DNA of 64,000 nucleotides from Oxalobacter sp. (GTDB lineage: Bacteria > Pseudomonadota > Gammaproteobacteria > Burkholderiales > Burkholderiaceae_D), in assembly GCA_016291665.1 (NCBI GenBank), contig JAEEYE010000009.1, positions 1 through 64,000 on the forward strand. The letters are read 5' to 3'. Below the pieces are notes generated by a model. The model was given only the letters and a program-made list of their open reading frames with translations, was not told the DNA's origin and ran no database searches. This document shows positions 10,187 through 24,149 of this stretch, piece by piece; within the stretch, counting starts at the first letter, position 1, and each line of letters starts with the position of its first letter. The position numbers and the translations under genes were made by a program.

Positions 10187-11347
10187 ATGGCCAATTGGCT
10201 TTTACCAGAATTCATTGCGGATGTTCTTCCTTCCGAAGCGAGGAAGATGGAAGATATTCGTCGCAGAGTGCTTGATGAATTTCGTTCTTACGGATATGAA
10301 TTCGTCATTCCACCGATGCTGGAATATCTAGATTCCCTTTTAACCGGCGTTGGTCGAGATACGGAACTGGAGACCTTCAAGTTAGTCGATCAGCTCTCGG
10401 GTAAAACGATGGGGATCCGGGCGGATATGACAACGCAGGTTGCCCGTATCGACGCCCACCTGACAAACCGTAGCCGTGTTGTGCGCTTGTGCTATGCAGG
10501 GAGTATTCTGCATACACGCCCATCAGGGCTGCAGGCAACGCGTGAACCGTTGCAAGCTGGTGCGGAACTGTTTGGTTGTGCAGGCGTACAGGCAGATGCC
10601 GAAGTCCAACAGTTGGCACTTTCAACCTTAAAGGCAGTTGGCCTGAAAGGTGTATGCCTAGATTTAAGCCACGTTGGTGTATTGAAGGCATTGGTTAATC
10701 TGGATCCACAAGCGAAAGCCCATGAAGCCCAGCTTTTTGATATGCTGGAAACCAAGGATATGCCAGGGCTGATTGAACTTACCGAAGATTTCCACGATGA
10801 CACGAAAAAGGCGCTTTTAGCATTGCCCGACCTTTATGGTGATGTGTCAGTCCTTGAAAAAGCGAAATCCACATTGCCTCCTGTTGATGGTATTTCTACC
10901 GCATTGCGTGAATTGGAATATCTCGCCGGCCAAGCAGACTGTGAACGTGTGACGATTGACCTCGCGGATACCCATGGTTACCACTATCACAGTGGGGTTA
11001 TGTTTGCCGCGTATATCCCAGGGTTGCCGAATGCTATTGCTCGTGGTGGGCGCTATGATGGCGTCTCAGAAGCCTTTGGACGTTCTCGTCCGGCGACAGG
11101 TTTTTCGTTAGACATCCGTGAACTTGCCAGGATGTTGCCAGCTGCGCAGAAGCGTCAGGCGATTATGGCACCATGGAGTGATGACCCTAAACTTGCGAAA
11201 AAAGTACGGGAGCTGCGCGGAGCAGGGGCTACAGTCATTTATAATTTACAGAACTCTGTCCATAGGACGGATGAGTTTGCCTGCGACCAGCGCTTGGAAC
11301 AGGATCCATCCAGTGGTGACTGGGTACTGAAAACCATAAGTAAATAA
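10187..11347 (+). CDS. hisZ: ATP phosphoribosyltransferase regulatory subunit HisZ
   Basis: HisZ is a catalytically inactive HisRS-like protein that pairs with short-form HisG in the first step of histidine synthesis and allows feedback control. From ATG 10187 (preferred over TTG 10178) the 386-residue product begins [20 protein letters not shown], typical of HisZ. It retains the class II core fold ([32 protein letters not shown]) but is shorter than HisS and lacks the anticodon-binding domain. Its presence predicts a short HisG elsewhere in the genome. Placement between hflC and purA is standard for Burkholderiales. Confidence 0.94.
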   Translation: MANWLLPEFIADVLPSEARKMEDIRRRVLDEFRSYGYEFVIPPMLEYLDSLLTGVGRDTELETFKLVDQLSGKTMGIRADMTTQVARIDAHLTNRSRVVRLCYAGSILHTRPSGLQATREPLQAGAELFGCAGVQADAEVQQLALSTLKAVGLKGVCLDLSHVGVLKALVNLDPQAKAHEAQLFDMLETKDMPGLIELTEDFHDDTKKALLALPDLYGDVSVLEKAKSTLPPVDGISTALRELEYLAGQADCERVTIDLADTHGYHYHSGVMFAAYIPGLPNAIARGGRYDGVSEAFGRSRPATGFSLDIRELARMLPAAQKRQAIMAPWSDDPKLAKKVRELRGAGATVIYNLQNSVHRTDEFACDQRLEQDPSSGDWVLKTISK

Positions 11348-11355
11348 TGAGTTGA

Positions 11356-12660
<1,305 letters not shown>

Positions 12661-12687
12661 GTCGCTGGCTAAAATGGCATAAAAAGA

Positions 12688-12713
12688 AAGGGCAGGAAAT
12701 TTTTCCTGCCCTT
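12688..12713. terminator. Bidirectional terminator between purA and the Gly/His-rich gene
   Basis: A 12-base inverted repeat (AAGGGCAGGAAA and its complement) forms a hairpin with a two-base loop offset. On the minus strand it is followed by TTTCTTTTT, a good U-tract. On the plus strand the stem is followed by a weaker TTGTTG. It lies between convergent genes and probably serves both. Confidence 0.75.
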
Positions 12714-12753
12714 GTTGTAGTTACCTAGCCGAAGAGGTATTGGCTTTTCTGAT

Positions 12754-13581
12754 TTATCTACGGTGGTGGCCTCCGCCAAAACCACCATGCCTGTGGCCTC
12801 CGCCAAAACCGCCGTGACGTGCGCCTCCGAAGCCACCACGATGGCCGCCAAAGCCGCCATACCTATGGCCACCAAAACCACCGAAACCACTATGCCTGTG
12901 GCCACTGTATCCGCCACCAAAGCCGCCATGGTGATGATGATTACCATAGCCGCCCATAAAGCCTCCACGTCTTGGACCACCGTAACCGTCCATGAATCCA
13001 CCTGGCCTATGGCCACTGCGGCTACGTCCCATGAATCCTCCGTTCTGATTGCCATCATAGCCACCGCGTTTCATGAAACCACCGCGCCTGCTTCTGTCGA
13101 AACCTCCGCGGTTGTCAAAACTACCGTTTCTATCGCCACGGTAACCGCCGCGATTGAATGTGCCTTCGTTGCCATTTCCGTTGCCGCGATCCATGAAACC
13201 ACTGCGCTGGCTGTCACCTGAACGGTTGCTTCGGCTATAGTTACCACGTTCTCCATCCGAACGTTCAGTGCGGTTCATGTAGCCTCCGTGTTCGCTGTTA
13301 CCAGATCGGCTATCACGGCCATAGTTGCCACGTTCACTGTCTATCCGTTCGCTACGGCTCATATAAGCACCATGTTCACTATTACTGGAACGTTCACCAC
13401 GTCCCATATAGCTTTCACGATTACTGTCGCCACGATTTGTGTAACCAGAAGGAACCCCTCGTTCTCCACGGTTCATCATTTGGCTGTCTGAGGATTGGCC
13501 ATAGGATTCATCGCCTTCGATTGCAAAAGCGGGAGCAGAGAGTAATGCTGCGCCAATCATAGCAATAACGAGTTTTTTCAT
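12754..13581 (-). CDS. Secreted Gly/Arg/His-rich low-complexity protein
   Basis: No enzymatic domain is recognised. ATG 13581 follows GGGAA at a suitable distance and starts a clear Sec signal peptide (MKKLVIAMIGAALLSAPAFA). The mature N-terminal half carries repeats of about 26 residues built on GNSEHGGYMNR / SDGERGNYSR. The C-terminal half is Gly-rich, with GGF and GHRHGGFGG units and an HHHH stretch. Such composition suggests an extracytoplasmic, possibly metal-binding or structural protein; this is inference. A related composition is seen in the product of 31883-32590. A Fur-like box and a Cys-Cys mini-ORF lie upstream. Confidence 0.75.
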   Translation of the reverse strand: MKKLVIAMIGAALLSAPAFAIEGDESYGQSSDSQMMNRGERGVPSGYTNRGDSNRESYMGRGERSSNSEHGAYMSRSERIDSERGNYGRDSRSGNSEHGGYMNRTERSDGERGNYSRSNRSGDSQRSGFMDRGNGNGNEGTFNRGGYRGDRNGSFDNRGGFDRSRRGGFMKRGGYDGNQNGGFMGRSRSGHRPGGFMDGYGGPRRGGFMGGYGNHHHHGGFGGGYSGHRHSGFGGFGGHRYGGFGGHRGGFGGARHGGFGGGHRHGGFGGGHHRR

Positions 13582-13635
13582 CATGTTTCCCATTCTGAAG
13601 TCTGAGCTTAAAAGTGCAGTGGTGAATTGTCGTAT

Positions 13636-13671
13636 TTAGCAGCAGTTCATCACCTCCATTGCAAAAATCAT
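13636..13671 (-). CDS. Possible leader peptide MIFAMEVMNCC
   Basis: An 11-codon frame in the leader of the Gly/His-rich gene ends in two Cys codons and TAA, 55 bases before that gene's start. It contains GGAGGTGAT, a very strong match to the anti-Shine-Dalgarno, which has no conventional start codon at the normal distance. Cysteine-codon leader ORFs are known to regulate some metal-related genes in other proteobacteria. Here the frame is short enough to be chance. Confidence 0.2.
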   Translation of the reverse strand: MIFAMEVMNCC

Positions 13672-13772
13672 ACCTGATGTAATTGCAGGTGTCAGAGGAA
13701 AAAGTCTTTTTTTACAGAATATTACATATCTTAGTTATCGTTACACGAAGTGTTGCGTTGAGTGTTCTATCT

Positions 13773-13801
13773 TGCAAATGAAAATGATTCTTACTTGTAT
13801 T
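13773..13801 (+). promoter_or_regulatory. Putative promoter overlapped by a Fur-like box
   Basis: GCAAATGAAAATGATTCTT at 13774-13792 matches 13 of 19 positions of the Fur consensus (GATAATGATAATCATTATC), in the phase of its AAT-GA-AAT core. It lies inside a possible plus-strand promoter: TTGCAA (13773-13778), a 17-base spacer and TGTATT (13796-13801). Fur bound there would block polymerase. On the minus strand the same box is about 190 bases upstream of the Gly/His-rich gene, so it could serve that gene instead. Confidence 0.4.
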
Positions 13802-13807
13802 AATCGA

Positions 13808-13936
13808 ACGGTTCCATTAGAATGTGTCCCGTAGACTTGAAATGCATGGGGTAGAACGTCTCCTCTGGTCCATGTGTGTCTGCGTTATGCCAGTCTTTTT
13901 ACATTGCCCGCTGCCTTGGCCAGTGGGCTTCTTTTT
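13808..13936 (+). ncRNA. Candidate Fur-regulated small RNA
   Basis: A stretch of about 129 bases without a plus-strand coding frame runs from the predicted start of the Fur-box promoter to an intrinsic terminator with a U-tract. This architecture (Fur box over the promoter, about 100 bases, hairpin plus U-run) is that of RyhB/PrrF/NrrF-type RNAs. ACATTGC at 13901-13907 also occurs in the RyhB core, but seven bases can match by chance. Hfq, the usual partner, is encoded in this window, as in most proteobacteria. No homology is claimed. Confidence 0.3.
13906..13936 (+). terminator. Intrinsic terminator (plus strand)
   Basis: GCCCGCTG (13906-13913) pairs with CAGTGGGC (13921-13928), with one G-U pair and a seven-base loop, and is followed by TTCTTTTT. 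The U-tract is only in the plus direction. No plus-strand protein gene ends here, which points to a non-coding transcript or to protection of the minus-strand gene ending at 13935. Confidence 0.6.
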
Positions 13937-14447
13937 ATGGGGTAGTCTGGACTTGCTGCGCTTTCTGGAATACCTCCTTTGAATCGGGCGCTTCGTTTTT
14001 CCTGCCGCAGAGGAAGTCTACACGTTTCGAAACCTGGCTATCACTGTAGGCATCTCCCGACAAACCGCGCCATTGCGCTTTTTGTAAAGTATGTTTCTGG
14101 TTCGTCCATTCTGTTGCCGCTTTTCCGTCGAGATAGGAGAATTTCCCTGAAAGCGTGATGAGCCGCGTTTGCGTGCAGTCAGCCTGCTCATACGCAAGGT
14201 ACATCGTATCGCCTTCTTTGGGGGTGGCTGGCGCTTCAATGAAGAGCCCCGTATGGTCTTCGATGTCCTGTTGAGTAGGTACGATGGAGTAAACGAAGTT
14301 GGAAATTGTCGTGTCGATTAGGCGGGCATGCTGTTTGACCCAGTTGTAGTCTAAGAATACGCCATCTGCCAATCCTGCCGCATGGGCGGGGAGGCAGGTG
14401 AGTGCGGAGATGCTCGAAGCAATTGCAATCGTTATAGAAGGTCGCAT
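13935..14447 (-). CDS. Secreted protein of unknown function, possibly surface-adhesin E-like
   Basis: The start at ATG 14447 is chosen because it begins a Sec signal peptide (MRPSITIAIASSISALTCLPAHA). The mature part, about 147 residues, has two Cys (in YEQADCTQ and VDFLCGRK) that probably form a disulfide. The pattern of a charged beta-rich segment, a first Cys, a tyrosine/tryptophan region, a serine and a final Cys recalls the surface-adhesin protein E family, at low confidence. It starts 8 bases after the nitroreductase stop, so the two are probably cotranscribed. Confidence 0.65.
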   Translation of the reverse strand: MRPSITIAIASSISALTCLPAHAAGLADGVFLDYNWVKQHARLIDTTISNFVYSIVPTQQDIEDHTGLFIEAPATPKEGDTMYLAYEQADCTQTRLITLSGKFSYLDGKAATEWTNQKHTLQKAQWRGLSGDAYSDSQVSKRVDFLCGRKNEAPDSKEVFQKAQQVQTTP

Positions 14448-14454
14448 TGCAAAA

Positions 14455-15102
14455 TCAATCCTTGATGACCAGCATGTCATCCAATGACACGCGGACGGAG
14501 CGGTAGGCGTTCATTGGATTGTCAGACGCATAACCCAGTCCGACGCCGATTGCGAGTTGTTCATCATTAGGGATGCCTAGGTGTTTGCGGATCATATCTG
14601 GGAACTTGACGAATTCGTAAGCAGGGATGGAAGCAATGCCTTTGTTGGTTGCTGAGAGCATCAGGGTTTGTTCAAAACCACCCATATCCATGATGGCCCA
14701 TTCGGGAGCGTCTTTTGGAATCGTAATGTAGACGGCTGCACCACAGCGGTAGAGGCGGCTTTGGGCAGCACTGAATTCGGAGAAGTCACCTTTTAAAAAG
14801 GTGCCGAGATGCTCTCCCAATGCCTGCATGTTTTTCAGGGGATAGGTTCCGAATGATTCTCTGGCTGCATGTGGAAAGTCTGAGTTTCCTTTTTCGCCTG
14901 CAGTAATCCGGGCAAGGTGTTCTGATTTGATTGTTTCAAGCGTTTTGCCAATGGCAACATAGACTTTCCAAGGCTGGGAATTGACCCAAGATGGCGCCCA
15001 TTGGGCTTCTTGGACAATGTCTCTTAGGATTGCCGGGTCAATGGGTTTCCCGTCGAAATCGCGGATAGATTTGCGTTTTTGGACAACAGTGCTGAATTCC
15101 AT
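14455..15102 (-). CDS. Nitroreductase family protein
   Basis: FMN-dependent NAD(P)H oxidoreductase of the nitroreductase fold, 215 residues. It begins with the typical RKSIRDFDGKPIDPAILRDI segment, then AQWAPSWVNSQPWKVYV (FMN phosphate and isoalloxazine contacts), and ends with GIPNDEQLAIGVGLGYASD. The physiological substrate cannot be told from sequence; quinones or nitro compounds are common in vitro. It is followed directly by the secreted protein gene. Confidence 0.88.
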   Translation of the reverse strand: MEFSTVVQKRKSIRDFDGKPIDPAILRDIVQEAQWAPSWVNSQPWKVYVAIGKTLETIKSEHLARITAGEKGNSDFPHAARESFGTYPLKNMQALGEHLGTFLKGDFSEFSAAQSRLYRCGAAVYITIPKDAPEWAIMDMGGFEQTLMLSATNKGIASIPAYEFVKFPDMIRKHLGIPNDEQLAIGVGLGYASDNPMNAYRSVRVSLDDMLVIKD

Positions 15103-15183
15103 GGCATCCTCCGGTCAGGTTCAATTCAGATCATTATAGGGGATGATCTGCTTGCGTTAGCCCAGTCCTGCATAGGTAAAGTA

Positions 15184-16749
15184 TCAGTTATAGAAGTCGT
15201 CGTCACCGAATGACGTGCTGCGGGTTGGTGTAGGGCGGCTAAAGGTTGATGAGGAACGGGGCGTGTTATGGGTCAGCCAGTTCTTAATCTGCTGTGCGTC
15301 AACAATACGTGCGCCTTTAGGGCCTACGACATTTAGTAAGACCATCACGATAGGACGTGATCCAATCGTCGTCTTCATGACTAAGCACTGGCCTGCTTCA
15401 CGGATGTAGCCGGTCTTTTGGATTTGGATTTTCCAGTCAGAGCTGTGTGTCAACCGGTTGGTACTGCCGTAGTTTAAGCTTTTCTCACCATCCCAGACGG
15501 TATGGTATTCAGCTGTGGAGTATTTGCGGATTAAGGGATGTTCTGCGGCTGCCATGACAAGTTTTGCCAGATCCCTTGCGCAGGAGACGTTCTTGGGTGA
15601 TAGCCCATTGGTGTCGACGTAATGAGTATTTGTCATGCCCAAGACAGCCGCTTTGATGTTCATCGCATTGACGAAAGCTTCCCGTCCGCCAGGATAGTAG
15701 CGTCCCAAGGCGGAAGCAGCCCGGTTTTCTGAACTCATTAAGGCTAGGTGAAGCATTTCTGCCCGAGAAAGGCGTGTGCCAATCTTAAGTCTTGAGCCAG
15801 TTCCCTTGAGATGGTCGATGTCCTGCTCGGAGATTTCCAGGATTTGTCTCATGTCTTGGTTTGATTCAACAACGACCAAGGCTGTCATCAGCTTGGTAAT
15901 CGAAGCCATCGACATACTTGATGTGCTGTTTCGTTCATAAAGAATCTGTAGTTTGCCTTCATCAAAGACTAGGACTGCTTTAGCACGTGTTTCAGGGCCG
16001 TTAGGCGTTTCACTTACATAAATCGGTTTTTGTGCAGGAGCAGGCGCAATGGCCGATACATTGAAGGTGGTTGGCAGGCTGTTGCGCTTACCGAATGAAG
16101 AGATTGGTGGTGTTACCGAGGCTGACTGTGTGGAAGCAGTCGGTGCTGACTGGTTGTAAGTCAATGTCGGGCTTGTTTTGGCAAAGGCGGAATTGGCGTT
16201 TGTCGAAGTCCAAGAAGGTTTAGTGGGCTGTGTGTAGGTCTTCTGAGGGGCAGGCTGGCTCCAAGCGTAAGTCGTTGCTTTTGCTGGTGTTACCTTTTTA
16301 GCAGTTGTATGGTCATGCGTTGCCGGTGCATTGTGCTTGGCTGTTACTGTCTTGGGTTGCTGAGCCTTTTCGTGTTTAACGGCTGTTTTCTTCGAGGTAT
16401 CCCGGCTGTTTTTCGCAATGGTTTCTTTTTCTTTCGGTTTGGCGTTGCTTTTTTTATCTTTGGCCTGTGCTGATGTTTTGGAATCTACCTTCGTGATTGC
16501 AGATTTTGCTTGAGGCTTGGCTTTATCTGCCTGCTTTACAGATGCTTTTGTTGGCGTTTTTTCTTTTGATGCAATGGTTTTTTGAGAATCTTTTTTCTTG
16601 GCGTCAGCCTTTTGGGGGGCTGCTTTCTTGGCATCTGCCTTTTTGGCAGGCGCGGCCATCATGACTTTCATCACAGACGCAGATACAGGGGAAGTGACAA
16701 AGACACCTACAGCCAATGTGGACAGCAATCCCACTGTGAATTTCTGCAT
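15184..16749 (-). CDS. pbpG: PBP7-type D-alanyl-D-alanine endopeptidase with long basic linker
   Basis: Penicillin-binding serine peptidase (family S11) that cuts peptidoglycan cross-links in the periplasm. ATG 16749 is preferred because GGAGGT lies 8 bases upstream and a signal peptide (MQKFTVGLLSTLAVGVFV) follows. The catalytic triad motifs are S283-I-T-K286, S340-E-N342 and K445-T-G447. Between the signal and the catalytic domain lie about 130 residues very rich in Lys and Ala (AKKADAKKAAPQKADAKKK), then a Thr/Ser/Pro linker, making the protein (521 aa) much longer than E. coli PbpG. A minus-strand -10 element TATACT lies at 16780-16785. It is divergent from smc. Confidence 0.88.
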   Translation of the reverse strand: MQKFTVGLLSTLAVGVFVTSPVSASVMKVMMAAPAKKADAKKAAPQKADAKKKDSQKTIASKEKTPTKASVKQADKAKPQAKSAITKVDSKTSAQAKDKKSNAKPKEKETIAKNSRDTSKKTAVKHEKAQQPKTVTAKHNAPATHDHTTAKKVTPAKATTYAWSQPAPQKTYTQPTKPSWTSTNANSAFAKTSPTLTYNQSAPTASTQSASVTPPISSFGKRNSLPTTFNVSAIAPAPAQKPIYVSETPNGPETRAKAVLVFDEGKLQILYERNSTSSMSMASITKLMTALVVVESNQDMRQILEISEQDIDHLKGTGSRLKIGTRLSRAEMLHLALMSSENRAASALGRYYPGGREAFVNAMNIKAAVLGMTNTHYVDTNGLSPKNVSCARDLAKLVMAAAEHPLIRKYSTAEYHTVWDGEKSLNYGSTNRLTHSSDWKIQIQKTGYIREAGQCLVMKTTIGSRPIVMVLLNVVGPKGARIVDAQQIKNWLTHNTPRSSSTFSRPTPTRSTSFGDDDFYN

Positions 16750-16916
16750 AACCAAATACCTCCTACCAGAAAACACTCAAGTATACAGAAATTTGACCTT
16801 CATCAGAATCCAAAAAATGTAAAATTCCGTAAGAATTCTATGTTTTAACTGATATTTTCTGATTTTTGCGCTGATTAAGCGGTATCATTATTCCTTTTCT
16901 AGTCATCCGTTTCTGC

Positions 16917-19900
16917 GTGAAGTTAACGTCTATCAGACTTTCTGGGTTCAAGTCATTTGTTGATCCGACAATCGTCCGATTTAGGGGACGATTAAACGGC
17001 ATTGTTGGGCCTAATGGCTGCGGTAAATCCAATATTATGGATGCTGTCCGCTGGGTGCTTGGAGAGTCTAGGGCCTCTGAGTTGCGTGGAGAGTCCATGA
17101 AGGATGTCATCTTTAACGGTACCACGACCAGAAAGCCGGCAGGTCGCGCATCGGTTGAACTTATCTTTGATAACAGTGATGGTCGTATTGGAGGCCAGTG
17201 GGCAAAATATACCGAATTAGCTGTACGGCGCGTTTTAACCCGTGAAGGGGGATCAACGTATTCCATTAATGGGACGACTGTTCGAAGACGCGACATCCAT
17301 GACATTTTCTTAGGTACAGGGTTGGGACCTCGTGCCTATGCCATCATCGGCCAAGGCATGATTTCGCGCATCATTGAAGCGCGGCCTGAAGAGTTACGCA
17401 CTTTTCTTGAAGAGGCTGCTGGTATTTCCAAATACAAAGAAAGAAGGCGTGAAACTGCCAGGCGTCTTGAGGATTCACAGGAAAACTTAAATCGTGTCCT
17501 GGATATTCTTGTAGAACAGGAGCAGCAGCTTGAAAAACTGACCGTACAGGCAGAAGAGGCAAGGAAATACCAGACGCTATCTGAGCGGCGTGACCGCCAG
17601 CAGCAATTCCTGTGGCTCATCCAAAAGCAGATGAGCGAGAAAGAGCAGGAAACGTTAAGTCGCCAAGCAGATAAGGAACGGACTGAGTTGGAAAACGTCC
17701 GCGCACAGATGGTGCGCTGTGACAGCGACCTTAACCGTTTGCGTGTCACACATGAGGAAGCCAATAGCGCTGTGCATGAAGCCCAGGGAGTGCTTTATGC
17801 AGTCAATGCAGAAATAGGCAGTTTAAAGGCGCAGATTGATTATATTGCGGACACAAAAAAACGGCTTGAATCGCAACTTTCGGTATTTGAAGCACAAAAG
17901 GCTGAATGGCAAAGCCAGATGCCGAGATTAACAGAAGAGATTTCTGATCTTGCTGAAAAGTGTATTGAACAGCAGGTATTGGGAGAGGCTGCAGAAGAAC
18001 GGCTTGCAGTGCAGCAAGGTAGTTTGCCTGAACTGGAAAAGGATCTTGCAGCCAAGCGTCAAGGAGAACTGCAATTCAGGGCGGTTTGCCAGGACATTCA
18101 GCGGCAGATTGCTGTCGCGGCCAACACCCATAAGAATTTAAGGGATGCATTGGATGGACTTTTGCGTCGGCGGGAAAATCTGGTTGCTAAACGCCAAGCG
18201 CTTACCGTTCCGGACAAAGCGCTTTTAATGGAACATCTTACAGAGCGAGAGGAAACAACCTGCCGGCTTGAAGAAACTGTAGGACAGTTGCAGGCGCTTG
18301 AAGCCCGGTTACCAGAAGCGCTTCAGACGGTTGAAGCAGCACAAAGTGCCGTAAACGGATGCCGCGAGGCACTCATTAAGCATCAGTCAAGGTTGGATGC
18401 CTTGCGTCAGATGGCAAAAAAAGCGGGTGAACGTGGCCAATTGGGGCAATGGCTTAAAGACAATGGACTTGATGCGTTTACCCCGTTCTGGCGACAGGTT
18501 ACCTGTGAGCCCAAGTGGGAGTCGGCGTTGGAAGTCGTGCTTCAAGAGCGGATGCAGGCTATTGAACTCTCCAACTTATCGTGGGCTGATGGACTATCTA
18601 AAAGTCGATTGCCTGGAAAATTGGTTTTTTTCAGTAGCATTGGGGTGCAAAGGCCAAGTTACGGCAATGATGGTGACCTGACGTCGTTAGTCTCTTTTAT
18701 TTCGGTTTCCCGAGATGATATTAAGACGGTATTACAGAATTGGTTAAGCGGCATTTTTACTAAATCAAGTATTGCTGAAGCAATCAAAGATCGTGATAGG
18801 TTGCCGGAAGGTGCGTCTTTTATTGTTCCCGAAGGACACCGTGTTGATCGTTATAGCGTACGTCTTTTTGCAGCAGAATCTGAAAACGAAGGTTTTTTCC
18901 AGCGCATCAACGAAATAGCGCGTTTGGAATCACAGGAACGAGACTTGGAACTTGCATTAAAGGAGGCTACAGATAAGGCACGTGATGTGTCCACGGTTCT
19001 CAAAGAGCTGCAAACGGCACTTGAACGCTTAAGGCGCGAGCGTACGGTTCTTACCGAAAAACTGGGGGAAATCCGTCTTGTTATCCTGAAGGAAGAAGAG
19101 CGCCAGCGCCACTATGTGGAACAGCAGGAACAGATTGCTTTGGGTTTTGAGGCTATCGATTCCGAGTGCCAGGAAAAACAAGAGGAAATAGTGCTTCATG
19201 AGCAGCTCTTAGAAGAGCTTGATGGTCGTTTGTCTGAAGCGCAGGAAAAGGAAGATGCATTCCGTGTAGTTGTTGAAACGGCAGAAGAAAAACTCCTTAG
19301 GGAGCGTGAAAGTTGTCACGCCATCGAAAAACAGATCCAGCAAGCCCTTTTTGCACAACAGACGCTAAAGCGAAGCGTAGCTGAACTTGAACGCCAAGTT
19401 GAATTTGCCAAAGGGCAGGTGGCCAAGGCACAAGCGGGTATCGTGGCTAGCCAAGGGGAGCTTGGAAACTTAGAAGCGGGTGTTCAGGAGAATGCCTTGC
19501 AAGAACTCCTTGAAAAGCGCCTGATGCAAGAGAAAAGCTTAACGGAGAAACGTGAAGCATTAGAGAACACTGCGCAAAGCCTCCGGAAGGTGATGGAAAA
19601 GCGTATACAGCTTGAAAACCAGCTTCAACCCCAGCAAGAGCGAATTGTGGCCTTACAACTTAAGGAGCAGGAAGCGCGCTTAAATGCATCACAGCAGGCG
19701 GCAAAGTTGTCAGAAGCGGGAGTTGATGAAGATGAATTGGCGCAAGAGCTGCCTGAAAATGCGAAGTCTTCTTCTTTGCAGGGGGAAGTTACGCGGTTAA
19801 CGAATGAAATTAGCGCGATGGGGTTGGTGAACCTGGCAGCAGCGCAAGAACTCGAAGAAGGAAAAAAACGTCGTCAGTACCTGAAAGAGCAGCATCAAGA

Positions 19901-20437
19901 TTTGACGGACGCGATTGCGACACTTGAAGATGCTATTAAGCGTATTGACCGTGAGACTCGCCAACAGTTAAAGGATACTTTTGACCGAGTCAACGCGTCT
20001 TTAGATGAATTATTCCCCATTCTTTTTGGCGGTGGTAAAGCGCAGCTTATTATGAGTGGGGATGAGATTTTAGATGCTGGAATCCAGATAATGGCACAGC
20101 CACCTGGTAAAAAAAATGCGACAATACACTTGCTTTCCGGGGGTGAAAAAGCGCTGACAGCTTTAGCATTGGTTTTTTCGCTGTTCCAGTTGAATCCAGC
20201 GCCGTTTTGTTTACTTGATGAAGTTGATGCACCATTAGATGATGCCAATACAGCACGTTTTAGCAGTTTGGTAGAGAAAATGTCCGCACAGACACAGTTT
20301 CTGTTTATTTCACATAATCAGATTGCGATGGCAATGGCAGAAGAACTGATTGGGGTAACTATGCAAGAGAAAGGGGTTTCCCGGATCGTCAGTGTTGACC
20401 TGGATAAGGCAGGGGAATTCGCAGAAAAGGGACAAGC

Positions 20438-20441
<4 letters not shown>
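16917..20441 (+). CDS. smc: Chromosome segregation ATPase SMC
   Basis: SMC forms the condensin ring with ScpA and ScpB and compacts and segregates the chromosome. The 1174-residue product shows Walker A GPNGCGKSN near residue 32, then a long coiled coil, a hinge around the middle (GQLGQWLKDNGLDAFTPFW onwards), a second coiled coil, the ABC signature LLSGGEKALTALAL and Walker B FCLLDEVDAPLDDAN. It starts with GTG and has no strong Shine-Dalgarno. It overlaps zipA by 4 bases. Confidence 0.96.
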
Positions 20442-23589
<3,148 letters not shown>

Positions 23590-23595
23590 AAAATC

Positions 23596-24138
23596 ATGAG
23601 TGTCCAAAAGATCTTGAAAATGGGAAGGCAGCTTCTCTTGGAAGAGTCTGAACCCATTACTGAATTTGATACGCCAGAACTCCATCAATTGATTGCTGAC
23701 TTATGGGAAACGATGAAAGCAACAGATGGTGCAGGGCTGGCTGCGCCACAGATTGGCGTTTTAAAGCGGGTGGTCGTTTTAGGGTATGACAAGGACTACC
23801 ATCCAGAGAATATGGATTCTGTTCCTGCAACGGTTTTAATTAATCCTCAATTGACGCCATTAACTGACGAATTTGATGAACGCTGGGAAGGGTGTCTGTC
23901 GATTCCTGGGATGCGTGGGGCTGTGCCTCGTTACACGAAGGTCAGGATTGATGCCTTTGATGTATTCGGTAAACCTTTTTCCCGTGATGCAGAAGGTTTT
24001 TATGCGCGTGTTGCCCAGCATGAATGCGACCATTTAGATGGGATACTTTACCCAATGCGTATGCTGGACTTGGACTGCTTTGGTTTCAATGATGCGTTTG
24101 AGGAGGATGAGCAGGCAGAACGTGCAGCACAACCTTAA
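23596..24138 (+). CDS. def: Peptide deformylase
   Basis: Metalloenzyme that removes the formyl group from nascent proteins. All three family motifs are present in 180 residues: GAGLAAPQIGV (motif 1), EGCLSIPG (motif 2, with the Cys metal ligand), and QHECDHLDG (motif 3, HExxH). It starts 6 bases after ligA. Having def beside ligA rather than beside fmt suggests this may be one of two paralogues, which the window cannot settle. Confidence 0.94.
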   Translation: MSVQKILKMGRQLLLEESEPITEFDTPELHQLIADLWETMKATDGAGLAAPQIGVLKRVVVLGYDKDYHPENMDSVPATVLINPQLTPLTDEFDERWEGCLSIPGMRGAVPRYTKVRIDAFDVFGKPFSRDAEGFYARVAQHECDHLDGILYPMRMLDLDCFGFNDAFEEDEQAERAAQP

Positions 24139-24149
24139 GATGTTTTGTT

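Noticed and set aside
12763-13221. Plus-strand Thr/Ala-rich frame of 152 codons
   Set aside because: It is the antisense shadow of the repetitive Gly/His-rich gene; low complexity on one strand keeps the other open. No ribosome site.
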